Shown: positions 1 through 6,047, counted from the first letter of the stretch. The stretch: DNA of 10,414 nt from an uncultured Oscillibacter sp. (GCA_910588175.1 CAJUQQ010000063.1:1-10414), one strand, 5' to 3'. Program-made: numbers and translations. Notes: generated from the sequence alone by a model not told the origin.

Positions 1-447
1 ACCAAGCTGGTGCTGCTCCACGCCAACTATGAATTCCTCCACCCCTTTTCCCTGAGTGAAAGCGGGCCCAAGCTGGAGATGTCTGCCTATCAGTTCGTCC
101 GGGACGTGCTGATTGAGATTCCGCCTAAGAAGCGGCTGGCCGTCCCCTGCGGGAACTCGACGCTGTTCGTCCAGCCGGACATGATCTTCTACATCCAGAG
201 CCGGAACCGAAAAGCGGAGTTCCACTGCGTGGACAAGATTATCCAAACCGACCTCAGCATCAACGAAGTCAACTCCATGGTGCCGGACACCTTCTGCCCC
301 ATTCACCGCTGTTACACCGTGAACACCCGCTATGTCATGTCGGTCCGCCGCTATGAGGCGGCCCTCATCACCGGCGAGACCCTGCCCATTCCCTTCCACT
401 CCTACATGCAGGTCAAAGGGGAGCTGGAGCGGAAAATCACCGGATAG
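1..447 (+). CDS. LytTR-domain DNA-binding regulator, 5' end outside window
   Basis: The reading frame is open from base 1, so the start lies upstream; 148 residues are visible. Visible residues about 43-146 look like a LytTR domain, the beta-rich DNA-binding fold of AgrA/LytR-type regulators: YIQS at 64-67 matches the family's 'I.yies' strand, and HRCYTVNTRYV at 102-112 matches the hallmark 'hrSylVN...v' segment, followed by a short strand and an LPIPFHSY stretch in place of the usual 'lpvSr.y'. The first 40 residues belong to another domain (receiver or PAS-like) that cannot be identified from this fragment. The gene ends 5 bases before a strong terminator, so it is the last gene of its transcript. 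Target genes are unknown. The LytTR call is firm; whether this is a two-component response regulator is open. Confidence 0.85.
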   Translation, partial: TKLVLLHANYEFLHPFSLSESGPKLEMSAYQFVRDVLIEIPPKKRLAVPCGNSTLFVQPDMIFYIQSRNRKAEFHCVDKIIQTDLSINEVNSMVPDTFCPIHRCYTVNTRYVMSVRRYEAALITGETLPIPFHSYMQVKGELERKITG

Positions 448-452
448 CCAAA

Positions 453-487
453 CCCGCCGGGAGGCCAAGCCTCCCGGCGGGCTTTTT
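453..487 (+). terminator. Intrinsic terminator of the LytTR gene
   Basis: A perfect 13-bp GC-rich stem (453-465 with 469-481) around the 3-base loop CAA is followed by C and five T. It separates the LytTR gene from the blaI-like promoter that starts 14 bases later. Confidence 0.93.
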
Positions 488-500
488 GCACTCTTCCCTC

Positions 501-529
501 TTGACAATTGGCCTACACTGTGTTATCTT
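501..529 (+). promoter_or_regulatory. Sigma-A-like promoter of the blaI/M56 operon
   Basis: A perfect -35 TTGACA (501-506) is followed by a 17-base spacer and -10 TATCTT (524-529, 4 of 6 to consensus). Transcription would begin near 536, giving a leader of about 33 bases. The spacer and leader carry BlaI-like dyads, so repression by the downstream BlaI-family protein is expected. Confidence 0.8.
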
Positions 530-551
530 AATTTTAGCCTACAAATTGTAG
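513..551. promoter_or_regulatory. Pair of BlaI/MecI-type operator dyads
   Basis: CTACAAATTGTAG at 539-551 is a perfect odd-centred dyad carrying the TACA/TGTA half-sites typical of BlaI, MecI and CopY operators. A second, poorer copy lies at 513-525 (CTACACTGTGTTA; its core ACACTGTGT, 515-523, is itself a dyad). Centres are 26 bp apart. One site overlaps the promoter spacer and the -10 edge, the other lies just after the expected transcription start, the arrangement used by bla/mec regulators for autorepression. Half-site assignment is from known family consensus; binding is inferred. Confidence 0.65.
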
Positions 552-568
552 TCAAAGGAGGATGTCCT

Positions 569-952
569 ATGAACACACCGCAGATTTCCGACTCGGAACT
601 GGAGCTGATGAAAATCGTCTGGTCCGCCGGGGGGACCGCCCTGTACGCTCAGATCATGGAGGCCCTGGCGGAGGCGGGCCGGAACTGGCAGAAAAACACC
701 GTCATCACCCTGCTGTCCCGGCTGACGGACAAGGGCTTTCTCACCGTCCGCAAGCTGGGACGGCGGAACGAGTACGCCGCCGCCGTATCCGAGGCGGAGT
801 ACCAGGCCGCCCAGACCCAGGTGTTGGTGAACAAGCTTTACGCCGGAAGCGCCAAGGGCCTGGTGGCCGCCCTGATTCAGCAGGAGGCCATCTCCCCCGG
901 GGACTATGAGGAGCTGAAACGCTTCTGGGAGAACGGAGGCGGGGAAGCATGA
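569..952 (+). CDS. BlaI/MecI/CopY-family winged-helix repressor
   Basis: A protein of 127 residues, the usual length for BlaI/MecI proteins. Residues about 7-72 form the winged-helix DNA-binding domain: SELELMKIVW opens helix 1, and NTVITLLSRLTDKGF followed by a basic GRRNEYAA segment matches the recognition helix and wing. Residues 75-125 are the helical dimerisation part, with the family-like KLYAGSAKGLVAALI stretch. In known systems the M56 partner's signal leads to cleavage of the repressor in this dimerisation region and derepression. The start is ATG 569, 7 bases after AAAGGAGG (554-561); an ATG at 562 in another frame gives a non-family product. The stop overlaps the next start (ATGA, 949-952), so the two genes are translationally coupled. 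Whether it controls a gene beyond its own operon cannot be seen here. Confidence 0.93.
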   Translation: MNTPQISDSELELMKIVWSAGGTALYAQIMEALAEAGRNWQKNTVITLLSRLTDKGFLTVRKLGRRNEYAAAVSEAEYQAAQTQVLVNKLYAGSAKGLVAALIQQEAISPGDYEELKRFWENGGGEA

Positions 953-3381
953 GGGAGGTTTGGAAAACCGCCGCCTCCCTGTCCCTCTCCGGCTCTCTGG
1001 TGATTCTGGCGCTGCTGCCGCTCCGCCTCCTGCTCCGGGGGAGGGTCAGCCAGCGCTGGCAGTATTATGTCTGGCTGATCGCCGTGTTCCGGCTGCTTCT
1101 GCCCCTCTCGCCGGGAAACAGCCCTGTGGGGTCTCTGTTTCAGGCGGAAGAGGTCCTGCCCGCCCTTTCGTTCGCGGAGCCCTATGGGACAGAAGCAGAC
1201 ATGGCCCCCTTGGAAACCGAAGGGGCCGCGGAGCCGGACTCTCCCATCCGGGCTCCCGCCGTCTCTCAACCGGACCCGGAGCCCGCGGGAATCCGCCTAC
1301 CGGATTGGGAGAGCGTCCTGGTTGTGGCTTGGCTGGGCGGGGCGCTGGTCCTGCTGATATGGAAGCTCACCGGCTATCAAAATTTCCTCCGCTGCCTCCG
1401 GGCGGGCTGCCGGGAGGTCTCCGACCCCTCCCAACTGGATCTGCTGGCCAGAACCGGAGAGGAACTGAGAGTAAAACGGCCCGTGGAGCTGTATGAGAAT
1501 CCCCTGGCGGCCTCTCCCCTGCTGCTGGGACTCCTCCGGCCCCGGATTGTCCTGCCCGCAGCGGCGGTACCGGAGGAGGATTTCCGCCACACGGTCCTCC
1601 ACGAGCTGACCCACTACCGGCGGCGGGACCCGCTTTACAAGTGGCTGGTCCAGCTGACGGTCTGCCTCCACTGGTGGAACCCCTTGGTGTGGGTGATGGC
1701 CCGGGAGATTGACCGGGCCTGCGAGCTGGCCTGCGACGAGGCGGTGCTCCGGGCCTTGAAGCCGGAGGAGCGGCGGGCCTATGGGAACACCCTGCTCCGG
1801 GCCCTGGAATCCGGCGGCGGATACCGGGCCGCGCCGGGCTCCGTCTCCCTGGGGGAGAACGCGGAACGATTGAAAGAGAGGTTGACGGCGATCATGAATT
1901 TCAAGAAACCATCCAAGCGGGCCGCCCTGCTGTCCCTGCTCCTGGCGGCGGCGCTGACCACCGGAGCGGCGGCGGCGGGAGCCTATACCGGCCCTGTTCA
2001 GTGTGGCGCAAGCTCTGACAAGGAGAAGAGCTTGTCAGTCACTTCTGTCTCTTTGTCCGGTGATAGACTCCGCCGCTGGTCCGAGCTTCTGGCGGAACAG
2101 AGCTATAAGGAGGGCGATATCGCCGCGTTCAGCACAGCGGTTCCGTTCCTGGACGAGGAAGTGCGGGAGAACTGGCTGGAGCGGAGCTATGAGGACGGAA
2201 ATCTCACCTTCTTCGCCTGCCTCCTGTCTCAGTCCCGGGGGTGGAAGGAGGAAACCATAAACGCGATTCTGGAACGGGTCTATGCGGACGGAGACAGCGC
2301 CTTTTTCTCCGTTCTCCTCAACCATCTGGATTTGGATGAGGAGACGCTGGACGCCTGGATTGCCCGGACCTCCAACGCGAACGCCGCTTTTCTCTCCATT
2401 TTGCTCCAGGCGGCGGACCGGTACGAGGAGTTGGGGGCTGTAAAGGAAGAATTTGAGGCCCGGCAGCTGGCGGAATACGAGACCGTCGGGATTACCAGAG
2501 AGGACGACGGCTATTATTACCAAGGGAAACCGGTTCGCGTTTTCCTGGATCTCCGCCCGGACGCCTCCTGTGTGACCCTGGAGATGAATCCTACTGGCCT
2601 GCTGGACATCAAGGTGGAGCGGAACGCGGACGGCGGAATCCAGTTTGTCCGGAACATGGACGCGGTGGAGGTGGCGGAGCTCTTCGGCGATTTGAACGAC
2701 TCGGAAGAGGACAGCATCGACATCACCATTCCTGTGGAAGAAACCCGGATGCAGGGCGGCAGCTGGATGAACCTGGGGGAATACGTCCTCTCCGAAGGGG
2801 ACCGGATTCAATACGACGTGACGGCGGAAACCGGCGAATGTATGAAGATCGGCTTCTGCGACACGGAGCACCGCCCTGAGGACATAACCTATTACGGCGT
2901 CTCCAGCAGGCGGACGGACGGGACGCTCCGCTGCGCGGCGGACTTCCTGTTCGACGGCGAAGCCGTAAAGCCGGGGACTTACCGCCTGTTCCTCCGTGCC
3001 CCGGAGGGAGACCTGGGGAATCTCACGGGCAGCGTCACGCTGGCCCTGAAGCAGGGAAGTCCCCCGAACCTTGCCGCCAACCTCGACGCCTGGGCCATGG
3101 AGGTAGAGGACCTCCCTGCCGCCGCCCGGAAGGCCATGGACCAGTGCGCAATAAGGACCTGGTACGTCATCCACGCCGAGGAACGGCAGTATCTCTACTG
3201 CAACGGCTTCCCCTGGCGGTACGCCTGGTACCCCGCCTGGGAGGACGGGACCTGGAGGGTGAACATCCGTAAGCTCAAAAAGCTGGATTCCGGTTATCTC
3301 CTCCTCACCTTCCCTGACAACGCTCCCCTGAACGTCACCCTGGAGGGAGAACCGCTCCGGCTGACGGACATCCGGGCCTGA
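949..3381 (+). CDS. BlaR1/MecR1-like M56 membrane metallopeptidase with a large unusual sensor part
   Basis: An 810-residue protein, longer than BlaR1/MecR1 (about 585-600). The N-terminal half is a standard M56 module: membrane segments near 10-29, 39-54 and 122-141; zinc-protease motif HELTH at 218-222; and the family's ELACDEAVL at 259-267. A fourth segment at about 325-346 leads to an outer part of about 460 residues. That part starts with four helical repeats of 28-31 residues (379-495), then a beta-rich stretch with YYYQGK (522-527), a predicted beta-sandwich-like region (about 595-705), and a Trp/Tyr-rich tail (738-810). None of the class-D beta-lactamase-like motifs (SxxK, SxN, KTG) expected of a penicillin sensor is evident. 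By family analogy, ligand binding outside would activate the inner protease and lift BlaI repression. The ligand is unknown. It overlaps the repressor gene by 4 bases. Confidence 0.92.
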   Translation: MREVWKTAASLSLSGSLVILALLPLRLLLRGRVSQRWQYYVWLIAVFRLLLPLSPGNSPVGSLFQAEEVLPALSFAEPYGTEADMAPLETEGAAEPDSPIRAPAVSQPDPEPAGIRLPDWESVLVVAWLGGALVLLIWKLTGYQNFLRCLRAGCREVSDPSQLDLLARTGEELRVKRPVELYENPLAASPLLLGLLRPRIVLPAAAVPEEDFRHTVLHELTHYRRRDPLYKWLVQLTVCLHWWNPLVWVMAREIDRACELACDEAVLRALKPEERRAYGNTLLRALESGGGYRAAPGSVSLGENAERLKERLTAIMNFKKPSKRAALLSLLLAAALTTGAAAAGAYTGPVQCGASSDKEKSLSVTSVSLSGDRLRRWSELLAEQSYKEGDIAAFSTAVPFLDEEVRENWLERSYEDGNLTFFACLLSQSRGWKEETINAILERVYADGDSAFFSVLLNHLDLDEETLDAWIARTSNANAAFLSILLQAADRYEELGAVKEEFEARQLAEYETVGITREDDGYYYQGKPVRVFLDLRPDASCVTLEMNPTGLLDIKVERNADGGIQFVRNMDAVEVAELFGDLNDSEEDSIDITIPVEETRMQGGSWMNLGEYVLSEGDRIQYDVTAETGECMKIGFCDTEHRPEDITYYGVSSRRTDGTLRCAADFLFDGEAVKPGTYRLFLRAPEGDLGNLTGSVTLALKQGSPPNLAANLDAWAMEVEDLPAAARKAMDQCAIRTWYVIHAEERQYLYCNGFPWRYAWYPAWEDGTWRVNIRKLKKLDSGYLLLTFPDNAPLNVTLEGEPLRLTDIRA
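2083..2433 (+). repeat. Four tandem 28-31-residue protein repeats in the M56 ectodomain
   Basis: Residues 379-406, 407-437, 438-467 and 468-495 align as units with the pattern xxΦLERsYxDGΦxxFFxxLL, then an acidic DxEETL-like linker. Anchor residues are Y386/Y414/Y445/S475, the acidic-Gly turns EG, DG, DG (lost in unit 4, which has NAN), and the FF pair reduced to FL in unit 4. The pattern suggests a small stack of helical hairpins. The repeats are diverged at DNA level, so the duplication is old. Confidence 0.75.
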
Positions 3382-3402
3382 CCGCGCCCGCTGTTCCCTC
3401 CA

Positions 3403-3430
3403 AAAAGGCCCGCCTTCCGGCGGGTCTTTT
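3403..3430 (+). terminator. Intrinsic terminator of the blaI/M56 operon
   Basis: CCCGCC (3409-3414) and GGCGGG (3419-3424) pair around loop TTCC, extended by a G-T and a G-C pair and by A-T pairs (AAAA 3403-3406 with TTTT 3427-3430). It sits 21 bases after the M56 stop. A further T-rich stretch follows. Confidence 0.85.
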
Positions 3431-3442
3431 CCTTTTCCCCTA

Positions 3443-3452
3443 TTCGCGCGAA
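3443..3452. repeat. Short perfect palindrome TTCGCGCGAA
   Basis: A perfect 10-bp palindrome lies between the operon terminator and the next promoter. It could be a regulator half-site pair or chance; nothing further supports it. Confidence 0.3.
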
Positions 3453-3483
3453 AAATTCGCTCCGTCCCGAAAAATGTAACCCT

Positions 3484-3511
3484 TTGTCACAAATTGTCAC
3501 CATTTTGTTAC
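3484..3511 (+). promoter_or_regulatory. Three helically phased TTGTCAC-like direct repeats (likely activator site)
   Basis: TTGTCAC occurs at 3484-3490 and 3494-3500, and TTGTTAC at 3505-3511, giving starts 10 and 11 bases apart, about one helical turn each. The last copy covers the place where a -35 box would be. Tandem hexamer/heptamer sites at this period are how OmpR-family response regulators such as WalR (TGTWAH-N5-TGTWAH) and PhoP bind. An inverted GTAAC (3476-3480) precedes them. The identity of the regulator is not known. Confidence 0.55.
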
Positions 3512-3538
3512 GAATTTTACTCATTTCCGTATTATACT
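3508..3538 (+). promoter_or_regulatory. Promoter of the DUF3795-like membrane gene, weak -35
   Basis: TATACT at 3533-3538 is a good -10 box (5 of 6). No good -35 lies 16-18 bases upstream; the best, TTACGA at 3508-3513, has a 19-base spacer and matches 3 of 6. A poor -35 overlapped by phased repeats is the usual layout of an activator-dependent promoter. Confidence 0.6.
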
Positions 3539-3588
3539 AAAGATAAATTACAAACTGTTATTGCAACAGGACACGAGGAGGGCCTGCC

Positions 3589-4461
3589 ATGGAAACGATC
3601 TGCGGAAAAAGCTGCGAAGCCTGCGCCTGGAAAGAGCCGTTAAACTGCTCCGGCTGCCGGGAGGACATGGGGCGGCCCTTCTCCGGTCCCTGCGACATCG
3701 CCGCCTGCTGCCGGGAGAAGGGGCACCAGCGCTGCGAAACCTGCGCCTATCTCTCCGGCTGTCCCCGCCGGGCCCGCCGGGACGATATCCCCTGGCAGGA
3801 GCTCCAGCGCCGGGAGGACGAGGCGGCCAGTCAGCGCCTCCTGGCGGAAACCGCCCCGCTGATGGCCAAATGGGTTCCGCTGATCTTCTGGCTGGCGGTC
3901 CCGTTGGTGCTGGCCTCGCTGCTGGCCTCGAACATCGTGGCCCAGGCGTTTCCCTCCCTCGGGGCGGCGGGAACGGGACTGCAGGTCCTGTGCGGGCTGG
4001 CCTACGGCCTGTTTTTGTGGAGGCTGACGCCGGTGCTCCGGGTATACCGGACCGCCGCCCTCTGTAAGCTGGCACTTTCCCTGATGAACCTTGTCCTGCT
4101 GGCCGTCCCCGAGGAGTCCGGTCTGTTTTTCCTACTGGGGATCCCCACGATTTTCGTGGACTTCTATGGGAGCTACGTGGAGTTTTCCGCCCACGCCCAG
4201 GCCGTGGAGCCCCTGGACGCCGAGCTGGCCGCCAGCTGGCGGAAGCTATGGAGGCTCCTTCTGCTCTCCCTGGGGATGACGGTCCTGGCGTATTTCTTCT
4301 TCGCGTTTATGGGCTCCTTCGTCTTCATACTGGCCGCGCTGGCCACCCTGGGCCTGACGGGCTATTACGCCGTCTTGCGCATGATCTGCCTGTGGCGGAC
4401 CGCTAAACTTTTCCGGGAGTGGACGCCCCCGGCCCTGCCGGATTCCCCCTCCGGCCTCTGA
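3589..4461 (+). CDS. DUF3795-like Cys-rich domain fused to a polytopic membrane protein
   Basis: A 290-residue protein of unknown function. Residues 1-60 hold eleven cysteines (5, 9, 12, 20, 23, 35, 40, 41, 49, 52, 58) in a CGxxC..C..CxxC...CDxAxCCxxKG..RCxxC...C pattern that resembles DUF3795-type putative zinc-binding domains. A charged linker (60-93) leads to about six hydrophobic segments: roughly 95-120, 130-147, 155-175, 180-199, 222-242 and 245-270. The cysteine domain is probably cytosolic and metal-binding. The start is ATG 3589, 7 bases after AGGAGG (3576-3581). It has its own promoter and a terminator 10 bases after the stop, so it is monocistronic. A sensor or membrane-stress role is possible but unproven; no catalytic motif is seen. 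Confidence 0.85.
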   Translation: METICGKSCEACAWKEPLNCSGCREDMGRPFSGPCDIAACCREKGHQRCETCAYLSGCPRRARRDDIPWQELQRREDEAASQRLLAETAPLMAKWVPLIFWLAVPLVLASLLASNIVAQAFPSLGAAGTGLQVLCGLAYGLFLWRLTPVLRVYRTAALCKLALSLMNLVLLAVPEESGLFFLLGIPTIFVDFYGSYVEFSAHAQAVEPLDAELAASWRKLWRLLLLSLGMTVLAYFFFAFMGSFVFILAALATLGLTGYYAVLRMICLWRTAKLFREWTPPALPDSPSGL

Positions 4462-4471
4462 GAGGCAAAAC

Positions 4472-4497
4472 GGCGGCGGGCCTTTTGGCCCGCCGCC
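4472..4497. terminator. Bidirectional terminator between convergent genes
   Basis: A perfect 11-bp stem GGCGGCGGGCC/GGCCCGCCGCC (4472-4482, 4487-4497) has the loop TTTT. On the minus strand it is followed by GTTTTG, serving the KamA-family gene. On the plus strand the tail is only TGTATTCT, so it probably works less well there. Confidence 0.85.
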
Positions 4498-4516
4498 TGT
4501 ATTCTCTCTCCGCTTT

Positions 4517-5626
4517 TCACATGCCCCGGAGCTCTCCGTCCAGCCAGGTGTCCGTGGGGGACAGGCGGACCGTGAAGGGCCGGGAGCGGTCCTCCGGGTA
4601 TTTGCACTGGTGGAACTTGAACAGGGTCTCCCCGCCGGGCAGCTCGCAGACGATCTCGATCTTCCCCCGGGGGTGGCTCATGGCGTAGCGCACCGCTTTG
4701 CCCAGGCCGTTCTGCCGGGACTTGGCGTCGTCCACAATCCGGATGCCCTCCGTCAGCGGCACCTGGAAGCGGCCCTTGACCCCGGTGACCGGGCGGCACT
4801 GGAAGATATAGTAGGGCATGACCCCCAGCCGGACGAGACCGGAGAGGAGCTTCCCCAGGGTCTCCCCGTCGTCGTTGATTCCCCGCATCAGCACCGTCTG
4901 GTTCCGCACCGGCACGCCCCGCTCAATCATGGCCCGTAGGGCCCGGGCGGCCTCGGTCGTCAGCTCCCGGGGATGATTGAAGTGGGTCACCAGGACCAGG
5001 GTCTTTTTCTTCCCATACTCCTCAAACAGAGCCAGGAACTCCGGGTCGCCGTAAACACGCTCCGGCAGGGTCACCGGCATTCGGGAACCGAAGCGGATCA
5101 GGTCCAGATGCTCAATGGCGGTGAGCTCCCGGAGGTAGCGCTCCAGAATGTGGTTGGGGTTCATGAAGGCGTCTCCGCCGGAGACCAGGATGTTATTGAT
5201 CTCCTTGTGCTCCGAGACGTAGGCCACGGCCTCGTCCACCCGCTTGTTCAGCTCCGCGTCGGTGAGCCCCACCATCCGCTTGCGGAAGCAGTGGCGGCAG
5301 TACATGGCGCACTGGTTGGTGGACAGGAGCAGGGCCGTCTGGGTGTATTTGTGCTGGAGCCCCTCCACCATGGTGTTGTCCGCCTCGCCGCTGGTGTCCG
5401 TCTCGCCTCCGGCGTCCAGCTCCGCCAGGGAGGGAATACACATCCGGCCAATGGGGTCCTCCGGATCCTTGGGGTCCACCAGGGACAGGTAATAGGGTGG
5501 AATCAGCATGGGATACTGCTCCGTTACCTCAGCGTAGCGGGCGGTTTCCTCCGGCGTCCATCCCAGGACGGGCGCCAGTTCCTCCGCCGTCCGGTATCCG
5601 TTTCTCCATTCGTTCTGCCAGCTCAT
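4517..5626 (-). CDS. KamA-family radical SAM protein, substrate uncertain
   Basis: A 369-residue member of the lysine 2,3-aminomutase (KamA/EpmB) family. C106, C110 and C113 form the CX3CX2C cluster motif inside CAMYCRHCFRKR, almost as in true aminomutases. NILVSGGDAF gives the SAM-binding GGD segment. Family aminomutases hold PLP on a lysine in PGGGGK and bind the substrate amine with Asp in QCDLSEG and in the VVDAPGG segment. Here these read QCRPVTG (R278), VCELPGG (E328) and PGGETLFKFHQ, so the PLP lysine is missing from its usual place; K337 is a possible substitute. A plain lysine 2,3-aminomutase is therefore doubtful. It is shorter than LAM (about 416). The start is ATG 5626 with GAAAGGTGG at 5636-5644. 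It stands alone behind a long leader with its own terminator. Motif comparison is from memory of C. subterminale LAM. Confidence 0.88.
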   Translation of the reverse strand: MSWQNEWRNGYRTAEELAPVLGWTPEETARYAEVTEQYPMLIPPYYLSLVDPKDPEDPIGRMCIPSLAELDAGGETDTSGEADNTMVEGLQHKYTQTALLLSTNQCAMYCRHCFRKRMVGLTDAELNKRVDEAVAYVSEHKEINNILVSGGDAFMNPNHILERYLRELTAIEHLDLIRFGSRMPVTLPERVYGDPEFLALFEEYGKKKTLVLVTHFNHPRELTTEAARALRAMIERGVPVRNQTVLMRGINDDGETLGKLLSGLVRLGVMPYYIFQCRPVTGVKGRFQVPLTEGIRIVDDAKSRQNGLGKAVRYAMSHPRGKIEIVCELPGGETLFKFHQCKYPEDRSRPFTVRLSPTDTWLDGELRGM

Positions 5627-5846
5627 TCGCTGCCACCACCTTTCTAAAAAATACGAAAAAAGCGCAGACCCGGCCCTGACCGTCCGGCTCCTGCGCTTTA
5701 CATAAACGTTGTTCAGATCTTTTCAAATAAGATAAATCAAATCAGATAAGACGCTTTAAACGGTGTTCATATAATGCCGAATGGTCCTCCCAAACTACGC
5801 GGCCCGCCGCCGGGGCGGCAGAAAACAATGCGCCGCAAATGTTGTT
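5627..5846 (-). ncRNA. Candidate structured leader or small RNA upstream of the KamA-family gene
   Basis: From the predicted start near 5846 the minus-strand transcript would run about 190 nt to an intrinsic terminator, then 30 more to the start codon. It is non-coding. In transcript order it can fold an A/U hairpin (AAAACAA/TTGTTTT, 5822-5848), a GCCGC/GCGGC hairpin within 5800-5822, a GCCG...CGGC stem enclosing TGG-GAGGA-CCA, an AT-rich middle, and the terminator. TGAACACCGTTTAAAGCG (5752-5769) is nearly repeated as TGAACAACGTTTATGTAAAGCG (5694-5715), so the first copy's AAAGCG could compete for the terminator's CGCTTT arm. I do not recognise a known riboswitch class. A free-standing sRNA ending at the terminator is the alternative. 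Confidence 0.5.
5656..5699 (-). terminator. Intrinsic terminator in the leader, just before the KamA-family start
   Basis: Read on the minus strand, AAAGCGCAG (5699-5691) pairs with CTGCGCTTT (5667-5659) and is followed without a break by the rest of a T6 run (5661-5656). The 23-base interior contains a further CCGG/CCGG pairing. The ribosome binding site begins 12 bases downstream. On the plus strand the tail is only TTTA, so the structure is directed at minus-strand transcripts. Confidence 0.78.
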
Positions 5847-5973
5847 TTATTCATTATAGCCGAAAATCCCAGAAATTGCAAGTCCAGTTTTGTACTGACC
5901 GCCGTGAACCGCTCGACAAAAAACGACGGCGGACGGTCAGGAGCGGACACACAGGTCCACCCTCTGCGCTTTT
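5658..5973. repeat. Imperfect inverted repeat flanking the leader region
   Basis: AAAAGCGCAGA (5658-5668) followed by CCTGACCGTCCG (5675-5686) recurs inverted as CGGACGGTCAGG (5930-5941) and TCTGCGCTTTT (5963-5973). The two exact blocks keep their order but the gaps differ (6 against 21 bases). The arms enclose about 240 bp. A third CTGACCG copy lies at 5895-5901 and pairs with 5930-5940 as a local hairpin. This could be a relic of a duplication or of a small non-autonomous element. Confidence 0.5.
5853..5881 (-). promoter_or_regulatory. Strong minus-strand promoter of the KamA-family leader
   Basis: On the minus strand -35 TTGCAA (5881-5876, 4 of 6), a 17-base spacer and a perfect TATAAT (5858-5853). 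Start is expected near 5846. A dyad AAAACAA/TTGTTTT (5822-5848) covers the first transcribed bases and might be an operator or the first hairpin of the RNA. Confidence 0.72.
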
Positions 5974-6017
5974 CCTATAAAATACGTGAGCAAACACTCC
6001 CCTGCGGCCCTCTCACC

Positions 6018-6047
6018 TTGACAAAGTCCGCCGCGCCTTGATATACT
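6018..6047 (+). promoter_or_regulatory. Promoter of the phosphodiester glycosidase gene
   Basis: Perfect TTGACA (6018-6023), an 18-base spacer and TATACT (6042-6047, 5 of 6). The expected start near 6054 leaves a leader of about 39 bases. Confidence 0.82.

Noticed and set aside
2035..3174. Long minus-strand open frame (379 codons) within the M56 gene
   Set aside because: It lies antisense to a well-supported gene, lacks a ribosome binding site and any recognisable motif; GC-rich codon use creates such frames.
949..3381. Reading the operon as a beta-lactam resistance sensor (blaR1/mecR1 proper)
   Set aside because: No penicillin-binding motifs in the outer part and no beta-lactamase or PBP2a-like gene in the window.
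3601..3624. CX3CX2C at residues 5-12 of the DUF3795-like protein as a radical SAM motif
   Set aside because: It belongs to an array of eleven cysteines in a 60-residue domain, with no barrel following; metal-binding zinc-finger-like use is far likelier.
5529..5726. Small minus-strand open frame through the leader as an attenuator leader peptide
   Set aside because: It begins at a TTG with no ribosome binding site, runs past the KamA-family start in another frame, and has no run of regulatory codons.
5770..5775. Plus-strand TATAAT between the divergent genes
   Set aside because: No -35-like box at 16-18 bases upstream, and it lies in an AT-rich patch of the leader; the glycosidase gene has a much better promoter at 6018-6047.
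5627..5850. Lysine, c-di-GMP, ZTP or THF riboswitch in the leader
   Set aside because: I looked for the conserved core motifs of these classes and did not find them.
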